A DNA stretch of 64,000 nt from Lachnospiraceae bacterium (GTDB taxonomy: Bacteria > Bacillota > Clostridia > Lachnospirales > Lachnospiraceae), in contig SVEF01000009.1 of NCBI GenBank assembly GCA_015057585.1, positions 1 to 64,000 of the forward strand, written 5' to 3'. A model generated the notes under the pieces. It had not been told where the DNA came from. It did no database searches and worked only from the letters and a program-made list of their open reading frames with translations. The first letter of the stretch is position 1. The number at the start of each line of letters is the position of its first letter. Shown one piece after another: positions 1 to 9,062 of this stretch. The translations under genes were made by a program, and so were the position numbers.

Positions 1-604
1 CCGGAACATATACATACACGGAAGAAACATCTCCGCCTGTGATATTTAACACTGCCTTGTTCGCTTTTACATTAGAACTCTGTAACCAGATTGCTCCCTT
101 GTTACCGCTTGTAGAAACGATTCTACCGCCGCTAACGTTAAGAGTATTTGTCTCTTTTACGCAGTTAGCAAACTGACGGATTGCACGGTAAGGAGAAACA
201 ATATAGCCGCCTTCAATGTACAATGTTGCTGCGCCGATACCGCTGTTGGTTAAATTGTCAATAGCATAAGCCATGTCGGTTCCACCGTCATGCTCAATGG
301 TACCGCTTACGATAGTTACTGTACCCTGATTGTTGGAAATAACAGAAGAGTATGCATTCCAACCACGGTTTGTTGTTGCACTTAAAGTAATCTTACCATT
401 ACCCTGAACAGTCAGAGTACCCTTATTAACATTGATCAGACCGAAACTACCGCTGGCAGTATCTACGCCACTGATTGTCTTGCCGTTTAAATCTAAAACA
501 ATTGCATCGTCTGCTGCGATTTTAACAGTTCCGTCTAATTCGATATCAGCAATCAGTACTACTGTCTCGCCATATCCTGCTGCATCAATTGCTTCCTGTA
601 AGGT
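1..604. repeat. Copy 2 of 774-bp in-frame tandem repeat
   Basis: Bases 1-604 match 775-1378 at an offset of exactly 774 bases (258 codons), with only scattered differences. The repeat keeps the reading frame of the surface protein and encodes the beta-helix-like block with LDLNGKTISG and YIVSPYRAIRQF. A further copy may lie beyond the window edge. Confidence 0.9.
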
Positions 605-3550
605 TGCATAGTATGTATCACCCACCTGAGCAACCATGCCATAAGTTACATCCTTCGTGAGGTTGAAAAGACCATATGCCTCTTCAAAAATGTAGGACGG
701 ATGAAGTCCTAAAGTTGTTACTTCTTTTGCTTCCTTTACCACGGAAACGCTAAGTCCTGTTGCGTCACCATTCTCCGGAACATATACATACACGGAAGAA
801 ACATCTCCGCCTGTGATATTTAACACTGCCTTGTTCGCTTTTACATTAGAACTCTGTAACCAGATTGCTCCCTTGTTACCGCTTGTAGAAACGATTCTAC
901 CTCCGCTAACATTAAGTGTATTGTTTTCCTTTACACAGTTTGCGAACTGACGGATTGCACGGTAAGGAGAAACAATGTAGCCGCCCTCGATGTACAAGGT
1001 AGCCGCACCGATTCCGCTGTTGGTTAAGTTGTCGATTGCATACGCCATGGCAGTTCCACCGTCATGCTCAATGGTACCGCTTACGATAGTTACTGTACCC
1101 TGATTGTTGGAAATAACGGAAGAGTATGCGCTCCAACCACGGTCTGTTGTTGCGCTTAATGTAATCTTACCGTTACCCTGAACGGTCAGACTACCCTTGC
1201 TTACGTTAATCAGGCTGAAACTACCGCTGGCAGTATCTACACCGCTGATAGTCTTGCCATTTAAATCTAAAATAATGGAATCATCTGCTGCAATCTTAAC
1301 AGTTCCTGTTAATTCAACGTCCGCAACTAACTTTACGGTATCGCCATAGCCTGCTGCATCAATTGCTTCCTGAAGACTGGTGAATGCTTTATCACCAACC
1401 ATTGCAACCGGTGGTAATGGCCAAACTGTCTTGCCATCTACGATAACTGTCACGTCTTCCAAATCACACTCAACATACTCTGCTCTGTTTCCTGTTGCAA
1501 AGCCGTTTGCCGTAACATTGCTTAATTCTACGGACACTGCTCCGTCTAAGTTGAGCGGTGCCTTCTTCGATGTTGTTGCTGCGCTGAAGGAAGTATCCTT
1601 AACAACGATCGACAAATCAGCTCCGCTTCCGTAATGATTCCATGTGCTCTTAATTGCACCGTAAGTCATTCCGCTGAATGTACAACCATCTACTACGATG
1701 TCACCGTTGTTATAAATCCACAAACCGTAATGGTCTGTATTGTATTCCTTGCTGTCTCCCTCATATGTCTGGGATCCCATGGTAAAGGCACAACCTGTGA
1801 AGGTTACGTCCTGGCTTACCATAACGCCTTCTACAAAAGTACAGCCGGTAAATTCTGCTGCTGCACAATCTAACATGATGTAGCAGAATTCCCATGGATC
1901 CGGATCAGATCCTTCTCCGGACTTTCTTCTGTTATCCACAAAAGTTACACCTTCTGCAACTAAAGTTGCTCCGGATGCACTTAATTTCTGATAATATACA
2001 CCGTTTAATGTAACGGTTGCACCGGACATACCTACCAGACGTACGGTATCTGCTCCTGCAACTGCAAGATCCGGTGTATACTTTACATTTGTTCCTGTTG
2101 CTGTTACATTTCCGTAAATTTCATAAGTAACAACGCCGTTTACTGCTGTAGCATTTGCTGCTGCATCATCTAAAGATGCGTACTTCTTACCATTCACTAC
2201 TACATAAGAAGATACCGTACCGGAAGTAGCTGCCCAATCAGCTGCATCTACCACTTTACCTGCGTACGTGGTGATTGCGCTGGTTCCCATGAGTACTCCG
2301 TCTACCCAAAGCTGCATTTCAGTCGGAACTACCTTCTTATCTGCAACCCATGGTGCACAAATCCAAGTATCGCTCCAGTTCTTTGGTTCTACGCTAACAG
2401 AACCTGTCATTGCCTTACGGTAACCCGGTGCATACTCATTTACATTTAAAGATGCTGTAGCAAGAAGTTCTGCTCCGCTGTAAAGCTTTAATACTACACT
2501 TTCTGCATATCTGAGGTTTACAAGATCTACAAAAACTCTGCCATAGCTCTTGTCTACATATGCTCTGTCTAAGGTACCCTTGGAAACTCCTGTTGTACCT
2601 GCACATGTATCCCAGTCTGCTGCATCCATACGACCAACCGTTGGATCTTCGTTTGGAATGCGCTCATAAATCATATCATTGGTATCTACGGTAGTACCGT
2701 CAACAACCAGTCTAACCTCGGTCGGTACTACATCCTTGTCTGCAAACCACTCTTCAGAAATCCAAGCTGCGTTTTCACCACTTGCACGGCCAACCAGAAT
2801 AGAACCTGTTAACTCGCCGTAAACGCCCGGTCCATAATATGGATGTAATTTGCTGGATGCAAGCAAAGTGTCTCCGGTATAAAGTTCTAACACTACGCTT
2901 TCATAGAAGCATATAGAATCCAAATCAAGCACAATGCGGCCGTTTGTCGCATCAAGATATGTACGTGTTACGTTGCCGCCTGCAGGACTTACAGTACCGG
3001 CACAAGCTGCCCAATCTGCTGCGTCCATAGTCTTGGAACCGCCCATTGTAGAAACGATTCCGGAAGTAGCCATAACTTCACCGTCTACTACAAGTCTTAC
3101 TTCGGTCGGAACAACATTTTTATAGGCTCTCCATGGTTCACATACCCATGTATCGCTCCAGTTTGCCGGATCCACACTAACAGATCCTGTCATTTCCCCA
3201 CGGGTACCCGGTGCATGCTCCGCTGTGTTTAAGGATGCTGCTGCAAGCAATGTATCGCCCGCGTAAAGCTCCAATACTACACTTTCCTGGAAAGTAAGAT
3301 CACCGAGGTCAACATAAATTCTTCCTTTGCTTGCATTTAAATATGCACTGCGAAGGAAACGACCCGATTTTGTCACTTCAGTTACTTCATTGGAAATCAT
3401 TTCTTCAGATTCAGAATTAGATTCTCCAGATGTTGCTTCTACGCCGGCTTCATTTTCAGCCTTTGCGTAGGTTGTCGGGAGTAATACTCCTGTGACCAAT
3501 GCAACTAAGAATAACATGGTCAACAACTTTTTCATTGCCTTTTTCATCAT
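1..3550 (-). CDS. Large secreted surface protein with internal repeats (3' end outside window)
   Basis: The reading frame is open from the ATG at 3550 to the window edge (about 1183 codons), so the C-terminus is missing. A ribosome binding site (AAGGAG) precedes two adjacent ATG codons at 3550 and 3547. The N-terminus is a classical signal peptide (basic MMKKAMKK, then a hydrophobic stretch ending near TTYAKA). Three similar modules of about 115 residues follow (roughly 3350-2240), each with ESVVLELY, PTE(V/M)(R/Q)L and DAADW motifs. After that comes a region rich in short beta-strand motifs such as LDLNGKTISG and GTIEHDGGT, which suggests a right-handed beta-helix, arranged in a 258-residue tandem repeat. 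The product is probably an exported adhesin or polysaccharide-binding protein; the anchor type cannot be seen. A c-di-GMP riboswitch in its leader links it to surface attachment (inference). Function otherwise unknown. Confidence 0.85.
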   Translation of the reverse strand, partial: MMKKAMKKLLTMLFLVALVTGVLLPTTYAKAENEAGVEATSGESNSESEEMISNEVTEVTKSGRFLRSAYLNASKGRIYVDLGDLTFQESVVLELYAGDTLLAAASLNTAEHAPGTRGEMTGSVSVDPANWSDTWVCEPWRAYKNVVPTEVRLVVDGEVMATSGIVSTMGGSKTMDAADWAACAGTVSPAGGNVTRTYLDATNGRIVLDLDSICFYESVVLELYTGDTLLASSKLHPYYGPGVYGELTGSILVGRASGENAAWISEEWFADKDVVPTEVRLVVDGTTVDTNDMIYERIPNEDPTVGRMDAADWDTCAGTTGVSKGTLDRAYVDKSYGRVFVDLVNLRYAESVVLKLYSGAELLATASLNVNEYAPGYRKAMTGSVSVEPKNWSDTWICAPWVADKKVVPTEMQLWVDGVLMGTSAITTYAGKVVDAADWAATSGTVSSYVVVNGKKYASLDDAAANATAVNGVVTYEIYGNVTATGTNVKYTPDLAVAGADTVRLVGMSGATVTLNGVYYQKLSASGATLVAEGVTFVDNRRKSGEGSDPDPWEFCYIMLDCAAAEFTGCTFVEGVMVSQDVTFTGCAFTMGSQTYEGDSKEYNTDHYGLWIYNNGDIVVDGCTFSGMTYGAIKSTWNHYGSGADLSIVVKDTSFSAATTSKKAPLNLDGAVSVELSNVTANGFATGNRAEYVECDLEDVTVIVDGKTVWPLPPVAMVGDKAFTSLQEAIDAAGYGDTVKLVADVELTGTVKIAADDSIILDLNGKTISGVDTASGSFSLINVSKGSLTVQGNGKITLSATTDRGWSAYSSVISNNQGTVTIVSGTIEHDGGTAMAYAIDNLTNSGIGAATLYIEGGYIVSPYRAIRQFANCVKENNTLNVSGGRIVSTSGNKGAIWLQSSNVKANKAVLNITGGDVSSVYVYVPENGDATGLSVSVVKEAKEVTTLGLHPSYIFEEAYGLFNLTKDVTYGMVAQVGDTYYATLQEAIDAAGYGETVVLIADIELDGTVKIAADDAIVLDLNGKTISGVDTASGSFGLINVNKGTLTVQGNGKITLSATTNRGWNAYSSVISNNQGTVTIVSGTIEHDGGTDMAYAIDNLTNSGIGAATLYIEGGYIVSPYRAIRQFANCVKETNTLNVSGGRIVSTSGNKGAIWLQSSNVKANKAVLNITGGDVSSVYVYVP
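775..1378. repeat. Copy 1 of 774-bp in-frame tandem repeat
   Basis: This is the partner of the copy at 1-604. Both begin with ccggaacatatacatacacg. Differences are mostly silent, for example acgtta against acatta and caatgt against cgatgt, which indicates selection on the protein after duplication. Confidence 0.9.
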
Positions 3551-3557
3551 TTTTCTC

Positions 3558-3587
3558 CTTAATTAAGATTTTAATTTGGATTAAAAT
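3558..3587 (-). promoter_or_regulatory. Possible expression platform of the c-di-GMP riboswitch
   Basis: Between aptamer and start codon there are two perfect inverted repeats: an 8-bp stem with a 4-base loop at 3568-3587 and the 10-base palindrome CTTAATTAAG at 3558-3567. The second overlaps the AAGGAG ribosome binding site. Neither is followed by a U-run, so control of translation start is more likely than termination. This is inference from sequence only. Confidence 0.45.
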
Positions 3588-3672
3588 GACTTGGCGACTG
3601 GGCCAGCATAGCATCTCCGCCTTAGCCCCCTGGTTTTGCGTCCCGGCGTTTCCGCCGGTTTGCCGTTTCATT
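3588..3672 (-). ncRNA. Cyclic di-GMP-I (GEMM) riboswitch aptamer
   Basis: Read on the minus strand, the region shows the hallmark order of the GEMM-I class: GGCAAACC, a GAAA tetraloop closed by a GGCG/CGCC stem, then GGGACGCAAAACC, GGGCTAAGGC, and a second stem-loop with TGCTATGCTGGCCCAG closing at TCGCC. These are the conserved ligand-binding and tetraloop-receptor segments of the family. It lies in the 5' leader of the large surface protein, about 40 bases upstream of the start. In clostridia such switches commonly govern adhesins and surface proteases. Confidence 0.92.
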
Positions 3673-3787
3673 CATTAAATTCGCTTTTGTTTTGAAGCGA
3701 CGTTGCGATAATGCAACTGCCGTTCTCAGCTACTTTACAGTGAGTTTTAACGCAAACTACCCCTACGTTTTTTGCACTGTGAAAGTC

Positions 3788-3816
3788 ATTATACGCTACT
3801 TTTTTTTAGATTGCAA
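3788..3816 (-). promoter_or_regulatory. Sigma-A-type promoter of the surface protein leader
   Basis: On the minus strand a TTGCAA box (3811-3816) is followed after 17 bases by TATAAT (3788-3793). Transcription would start near 3780 and produce a leader of about 230 nt containing the c-di-GMP aptamer. About 110 nt of this leader, 3673-3780, lies in front of the aptamer and contains small inverted repeats such as GTTGC/GCAAC and TCGCTT/AAGCGA with no known function. Confidence 0.7.
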
Positions 3817-4052
3817 GCGTTTTTGAACAAAACCTCCAAATATTTTTTAAAAAAGTCAATAGGGCGATAGTCCCAAAAAACGTCGTGAATTTGTCCTACC
3901 GAAGTAGACCCTTGATTTTATGCCCTTTTGCGCTTTGGAATACAAAAAACTCTCCCTCTGTCCGCTTTTTTGCTTCCCGACATGTTCAAAACTTACTTGA
4001 AAGAAGTTTCAAAAAACATCGCAATGTCATGAAAGTTCTTTCAGATGTTCAC

Positions 4053-4093
4053 AAAAAAGAGCCGGAGGATTTCTCATCTTCCTGCTCTTTTTT
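4053..4093. terminator. Bidirectional rho-independent terminator
   Basis: The stem AAAAAAGAGC...GCTCTTTTTT with an imperfect GGAGGAT/ATCTTCC extension lies just beyond the stop of the response regulator on the minus strand. It has A-runs and T-runs on both sides. The bases 3820-4050 between it and the upstream promoter show no gene. Confidence 0.7.
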
Positions 4094-4126
4094 CATCCGT
4101 TTTGGGGCAATTCGTTTGTCTCTTTC

Positions 4127-5695
4127 CTACTCTGCGTCCGTCATCCCGAGTTTCTTCCGATACTCCGCCGGACTTTCCCCTACATACTTTTTAAACTTCT
4201 TATGAAAGTAATCCACATTTTTGTAACCGACACGCTCTGCCACTTCATATACTTTATACCGGTTTTCCTTTAAAAGCGCAATCGCATGCTTTACACGCAC
4301 CTGGTCCACGTAGGAATTAAAACTCTCCCCCACCGTCTTATGAAAAATCTTTCCAAGGTACGAGCTGTTATATCCAAACAACGCTGCGATAGATTCCAGT
4401 TTTATGTTCGTATGGTAATTATGCTCGATGTAATGCAGGATGTCATCCAGTACACTGTCCCTGGAAGAATTTCCGAGTGCATTCATTACCTGTTCAAACT
4501 GCATGGCAAAATAATTCACAATCTCATATAAATAATTCTGCTCATTGATAAAGGCAATTGCCTCCTGATTGGATGCCAGCGGAAGCTCCACTGACGTATA
4601 CTTCCGGTTCATAGCCTCCTTCAAACGAAGAAACAAATCCGTCAGAAACACCTTCGCCTCTGTCGTATTGGTATCCAGATGGTACAGTCTTTCTTCCAGG
4701 GTTGCCAAAAGTTCTGTCACTTTTCTGCGATTAAATGTCTGAAGATAATCTACCAATGCGGTTGCATAATACTCTGCCCTGGTCTTATCCAGCGCCTCTG
4801 CCGTTTCCTTCTCTGTCGGCAAATCCGCAAACCCGAGTACATGCTGTCCCTGCGCGCAGAAAAACCGGCGATTCATAAGTACTGCTGCCTGATCGTAGGA
4901 TTCCTTTAACTCCCGGATTTCTTTCACCGGCGCACCGTACGAAATAAACAATGTATCTAACGGGCTGCCCTTCTGCGGTGCGGCGTCATAGTGCTTTAAG
5001 AATCTGCCAAACTTTTCGATTGCAAACTGCCCCTTTAACAAAAGAACATTCTTATCCTTTACGACAAAGTGCTCAAACGAGCGGTGTCCGCCGTCTGCCA
5101 CCTGAAACATATCCGCAAACTGATATGGTATTTCATGCTCTTCCATACGAAAATTTTCGTACAATACCACCTGATATATGTCTGCTTCCAGTTCCAGTTC
5201 TTTTACATTCAAGCGTCCGAAATCCACCTTGCCCGTTACAATGTCAAGCAGTATTTCTCTTTTAGACTTTCTCCGGAAAAAATCATGGTCTTCGTCCTTT
5301 TGCTTCTGCTCCTGTACCGACGCATATACTTCACGGACTACCTGTTCCAGTTCTTCTTCATCCATCGGTTTGGTCAGATAGTATTTTACCCCACACTTCA
5401 TAGCAGACTGTGCATACTTAAAATCCGAATACCCGGATAAAATGACAAAGGTCCCGCGATATCCCTGTGCCTTCGCTTTCTCTATCACTTCGTTGCCATA
5501 CATGGATGGCATACGCATATCAATCAAAGTCAGCGTCGGATTCAATGCAAGGATATCCTTCAGTGCGTCCTCGCCGTTCCCCGCTTCGCCGCACACCGTA
5601 AATCCAAGTTCCTCCCAATCCAGAATACACTTTAAGCCCTCTCGGATTGCCACTTCATCATCTGCTATATATACAGTTTCCAATCTTTCTGCCAT
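4127..5695 (-). CDS. YesN-type response regulator, receiver plus AraC HTH
   Basis: A 522-residue two-component regulator. The receiver domain covers about residues 5-125, with the acidic pair at 12-13, the phospho-acceptor Asp59 in LIDMRMP and the conserved Lys109 in LTKP. A long middle region of unknown fold follows, and the last 100 residues form an AraC-type double helix-turn-helix (NSSYLGKIFHKTVGESF, then VGYKNVDYFHKKFKKYVGESP). AAGAGG lies 6 bases before the ATG. It sits downstream of the GH5 gene and is the natural partner of the YesM-type kinase at 15.8-17.7 kb. By analogy to yesMN systems it probably activates the neighbouring ABC transporter and glycosidase genes in response to an extracellular oligosaccharide. 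Confidence 0.9.
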   Translation of the reverse strand: MAERLETVYIADDEVAIREGLKCILDWEELGFTVCGEAGNGEDALKDILALNPTLTLIDMRMPSMYGNEVIEKAKAQGYRGTFVILSGYSDFKYAQSAMKCGVKYYLTKPMDEEELEQVVREVYASVQEQKQKDEDHDFFRRKSKREILLDIVTGKVDFGRLNVKELELEADIYQVVLYENFRMEEHEIPYQFADMFQVADGGHRSFEHFVVKDKNVLLLKGQFAIEKFGRFLKHYDAAPQKGSPLDTLFISYGAPVKEIRELKESYDQAAVLMNRRFFCAQGQHVLGFADLPTEKETAEALDKTRAEYYATALVDYLQTFNRRKVTELLATLEERLYHLDTNTTEAKVFLTDLFLRLKEAMNRKYTSVELPLASNQEAIAFINEQNYLYEIVNYFAMQFEQVMNALGNSSRDSVLDDILHYIEHNYHTNIKLESIAALFGYNSSYLGKIFHKTVGESFNSYVDQVRVKHAIALLKENRYKVYEVAERVGYKNVDYFHKKFKKYVGESPAEYRKKLGMTDAE

Positions 5696-5757
5696 GACAT
5701 ACCTCTTATTTTCTTTTGTTTCCTATATTATATCGTTTTTCGTTTTTCTTGGCAAGC

Positions 5758-5786
5758 AAAGGCCCCGCAAGAAAGCAGGGCCCAAA
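5758..5786 (-). terminator. Hairpin after the GH5 gene
   Basis: An imperfect GC-rich hairpin (GGGCC...GGGCC with GC inner pairs) lies between the GH5 stop and the response regulator start. The U-tract is weak, so read-through into the regulator gene is possible. Confidence 0.5.
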
Positions 5787-5791
5787 CAATT

Positions 5792-8353
5792 TTATTCCAC
5801 TGTAATTGTAATTCTTGTCTTACCCTTTACTTCACCCATCGCAGTAATGACTACCTGACCCGGCTGTAACGCTGTCACTTTCACCGTAACCACTCCGTTC
5901 TCCGGTGCCACGGCCGTACAATCCACAACCGCAACCGAGGAATCTTCCGACATAAACGCAATATTCTCCGTTACATTCAAAGGTTCCATATTAATAGTAA
6001 ATTCCTTAGTCTCTCCCACCTTCATGGTCGAAGTCTTTTCGGAAGGAGTAATCTTTGTCATCTCAATCACTTCTGCCGTCTCCGTTGTCTGGAACGCGAT
6101 ATTGCTGAGCGTAAAAGTGACCTCAATTCTCTTTGGTTCCGGATGTCCGTCAATACTGAGCGTAAAATCAGAATTTGCAGTTACTCCTGCAACAGAAGAA
6201 CCGTCCCACGCATTCATCGGGTCACCGGTATCCAGCGTGCTTGCCTTGATAGCAGTCTTCGGAGCCGTCTGCGTAATCACAAGTTCTTCTCCGTCCACCA
6301 CAACTTTATCAAACATAATGTCACAGCTGGCCAGACCGCTGTTTGGCTTCTTGCCCGATGTTACAAGATAATCCTTAATGTAGAGGGAACCCATGCCCGC
6401 AAAGCTGGTTACACCTGCAGCCCTGGCAGCATCCGACAAATCCGTTTCCGCATCGATTACTACCGTGTATTGTCCTTCGCCGTTTACGGTAATTCTTGCG
6501 CCGACATCATTGCCGAAGTAATTGTTCTTACTGTCAGAGAAGTATGCATTCAACGCAAGTTCCAGTTCTCCTGTGGATGCCACTTCAAATACCTTGATTT
6601 TAATACTTCTGGTAAGTCCGGTCGAAGAAGTGATAATTACATAAGCAATGCCCGGAACATGTCCGTACACTTCACCGTGTTCATTCACCGTGCATACACT
6701 TGTATTGGTCGACTCATAAGTCAGGAACGCATCCGAATTTTCCGGTTCCACAGTTGCGGACAGATTTAAGTGTCCGTTTTCCGGAACATTCACTGTCGTT
6801 GCCGGAACCGCAATCTTCGTGCACGGCACTTCTGATGTCAAGCCCCCGACTGCCACCGGAATTTCCACGGTCGTACTACCGCTCATGGAATAAGCCGTAA
6901 TCACCGCAGTACCCATACCCTTTGCATGCACCATACCGTTATAAACGGTTGCAACCGCATCGTTGGATGTCTTCCAAAGGACAAGGTCGTTCGCCTCTGC
7001 CGGAGTCTTTTCTGCTGTCAACGTAACATAATCTCCAATGGCTAACGACAATTTTTCTTCCGATACTTTAATTCCTGTCAAAGAAGTCACCGTCGGATTC
7101 TTTACGATATCTTCCAGCTTCGTATAATCAAGGAAAGTGCCTCTCATAATACCGGAGACAAGTTCCGGAAACAGCTGCGTATAATCTTCACGGTTTATCA
7201 CCGTAAAGCAATAGTCCACTTCCTTATTTATATGGTCAAACGCTCCCGCATCCCAAAGACACGGAACGATACCAAGTTTTTCACAAATATAATTCACGAC
7301 CTCCAGGTGATAGGCACGCTCTGCGGTATTATTTTTGTCCACCGCACCATACTCACCAAGGATAACCGGGTAACCCGCAGAAAGGAAATCCTTTAACTCC
7401 TCAAAATGAATCTCCAACGCCTGGGAGCTCTGCAGGCTCCATGTGGTGGATCCCATATTTTCAAGAAGACCAAAGGTCCAGTCATATTCATGTACTGCAA
7501 GGAACAAACGTCCTGCGGCATCTGTCGGCATCTTGAAGCCGAACTCTTTCTTACAGGTATTTGTAATATTGGTGTACCTTGCCGGAACCGAAAGCCAACG
7601 CTTTGCATTGTTTCCGCCGGTTGCACGCACCGTATTCACAAACAGTTGGTTTAATTCCATGATGACCTGCATATCTTTGGTAATTCCTGCTGCCGAATTG
7701 TCATCACCGGTCACTTCGTTCATGGATTCAAAAACGAGATGTTCATCATATTCTTTAAATCTCTCTGCAATCTGCTTCCAGACCGCCGCAAACTTTTCTT
7801 TTACAGGCGCCATATCCTCCGATGCAATTCTTAACCATCCGGTCTGCTCTGCACCATCGTGGTGGATATTGATAATCGCATACATATCCTGGCTCACGCA
7901 GTAATCTACAATTTCCTGCACTCTGGTCAGCCACTGTTCGTTAATGACGTATCCGTTATCATCGTCAATCATGTTTCCCCAGGTAACCGGTATTCTGACC
8001 GTGTTAAAGCCTGCATCATGTACTGCCGTCATCAGTTCCTTTGTGGTTTCATACGGCTGCCAAAGCGTTTCCATCGGAGTAAATCCGGTATGTCCGTCCA
8101 TTGTATTACCAAGATTCCAACCGGTTCCCATTTCTTCGACGATTTCACCTGCCGTCAAATCACGGAAGTCATTTTTATTATTTTTCACTACAGGTCCTGT
8201 CACTTCCGGGGTTTCCGGTCCCACCGGTGTTTCTGCCTCCTTCGTCGGTTCCGGTGTCGGTGTCGTATCGTTCTGACCGCCTCCGCCGCAACCACCAAAC
8301 GCAAGTGTCACCGCAAGCAAAAGCGCCATTGCTCTTCTCTTCCAATGCATCAT
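5792..8353 (-). CDS. GH5 family endoglucanase lipoprotein with BIG2-like domains
   Basis: The start is set at 8353 because GGAAGG lies 8 bases upstream; the longer frame lacks a site. The 853-residue protein has a lipoprotein signal ending in AFGGC. The GH5 catalytic domain (about 45-395) shows GWNLGNTMD, VRIPVTW, INIHHD, the acid/base Glu in FESMNEV and the nucleophile Glu in LGEYGA. This pattern resembles GH5 subfamily 4, which includes beta-1,4-glucanases and xyloglucanases. BIG2-like immunoglobulin modules follow (about 410-575), then a possible carbohydrate-binding module (about 590-750) and a final BIG2-like domain. It would cut beta-glucan backbones at the cell surface and feed the ABC transporter encoded upstream. 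Subfamily and substrate are inference. Confidence 0.9.
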   Translation of the reverse strand: MMHWKRRAMALLLAVTLAFGGCGGGGQNDTTPTPEPTKEAETPVGPETPEVTGPVVKNNKNDFRDLTAGEIVEEMGTGWNLGNTMDGHTGFTPMETLWQPYETTKELMTAVHDAGFNTVRIPVTWGNMIDDDNGYVINEQWLTRVQEIVDYCVSQDMYAIINIHHDGAEQTGWLRIASEDMAPVKEKFAAVWKQIAERFKEYDEHLVFESMNEVTGDDNSAAGITKDMQVIMELNQLFVNTVRATGGNNAKRWLSVPARYTNITNTCKKEFGFKMPTDAAGRLFLAVHEYDWTFGLLENMGSTTWSLQSSQALEIHFEELKDFLSAGYPVILGEYGAVDKNNTAERAYHLEVVNYICEKLGIVPCLWDAGAFDHINKEVDYCFTVINREDYTQLFPELVSGIMRGTFLDYTKLEDIVKNPTVTSLTGIKVSEEKLSLAIGDYVTLTAEKTPAEANDLVLWKTSNDAVATVYNGMVHAKGMGTAVITAYSMSGSTTVEIPVAVGGLTSEVPCTKIAVPATTVNVPENGHLNLSATVEPENSDAFLTYESTNTSVCTVNEHGEVYGHVPGIAYVIITSSTGLTRSIKIKVFEVASTGELELALNAYFSDSKNNYFGNDVGARITVNGEGQYTVVIDAETDLSDAARAAGVTSFAGMGSLYIKDYLVTSGKKPNSGLASCDIMFDKVVVDGEELVITQTAPKTAIKASTLDTGDPMNAWDGSSVAGVTANSDFTLSIDGHPEPKRIEVTFTLSNIAFQTTETAEVIEMTKITPSEKTSTMKVGETKEFTINMEPLNVTENIAFMSEDSSVAVVDCTAVAPENGVVTVKVTALQPGQVVITAMGEVKGKTRITITVE

Positions 8354-8357
8354 AGTT

Positions 8358-8978
8358 TTAACCTTCCTTCGCTTTTTTCTCAATATCTTTAAAAATATAC
8401 ATCGCCGGCCCGCTGATGGTGAGAAACAGCACCGCCGGTCCGATTAATACCCATAAAAAGAGGGTCGTCGTATTAAAGAAGAAAATCAAAATTTCAATTG
8501 CCAGAATGACAATCAGAAAAACCGTCCTGCCAAAGTACTTGATAGAAATCTCCATAGAGTTCTTTATCGTGGCAATCAAAGTATTTTCATAGCGCGCCAT
8601 CAGGGCATAGGTATAAAGAAAATATCCGACACACATCGCGGTCCCTACAATGCCTAAAATCAGAAACCAGATCGGATTCCCTTCCACCGCATGAAACAAC
8701 TGAAAATCCAGATACAGCGCATAAGCAAACACCATATTTAATATCCCTGCCGGAATTCCCTGTTTTAAATTTGCCTTGAACGCTTTCAAAAAGTCTCTCG
8801 CCACATAGCCCTCCCTATCATCCACCATTTTCAATGTAACCGAAAACGCTGCCGCCGTCGACGCTCCGATGGTTACCACCGGGAGGGAACAAATTACCCA
8901 CAGAATATTTAATTTTAACATATCCCATAACCTCGAAAGGAAATGGAACAATGGTCCGTCCGTACTAAAAAAATTCAT
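8358..8978 (-). CDS. YesL-like DUF624 membrane protein
   Basis: A 206-residue integral membrane protein with about five hydrophobic segments (for example LNILWVICSLPVVTIG near residues 24-39 and TVFLIVILAIEILIFFF near 150). The N-terminal pattern with FWxxLxxN-like LWDMLKLNILW and PVVTIGAST is typical of DUF624/YesL. Members are regularly found beside LplABC-type sugar transporters and YesMN systems. The exact role is not established; an accessory role in transport or sensing is usual speculation. The gene ends 5 bases before the GH5 start, so the two are probably co-transcribed. Confidence 0.85.
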   Translation of the reverse strand: MNFFSTDGPLFHFLSRLWDMLKLNILWVICSLPVVTIGASTAAAFSVTLKMVDDREGYVARDFLKAFKANLKQGIPAGILNMVFAYALYLDFQLFHAVEGNPIWFLILGIVGTAMCVGYFLYTYALMARYENTLIATIKNSMEISIKYFGRTVFLIVILAIEILIFFFNTTTLFLWVLIGPAVLFLTISGPAMYIFKDIEKKAKEG

Positions 8979-9007
8979 GTCCGATGTCCTTCTTTATTAT
9001 GGAACAA

Positions 9008-9036
9008 AAGGCCGCTACCCCCCGTAACAGCCTCCT
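9008..9036 (-). terminator. Intra-operon hairpin downstream of the binding protein
   Basis: The minus strand holds GGCTGTTAC/GTAGCGGCC, nine pairs including two G-U, followed by TTTTGTT. It separates the highly expressed type of gene (binding protein) from yesL and GH5 and could attenuate downstream expression. Confidence 0.5.
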
Positions 9037-9062
9037 GTCCTCTTCTTCTATCTTATATTATC

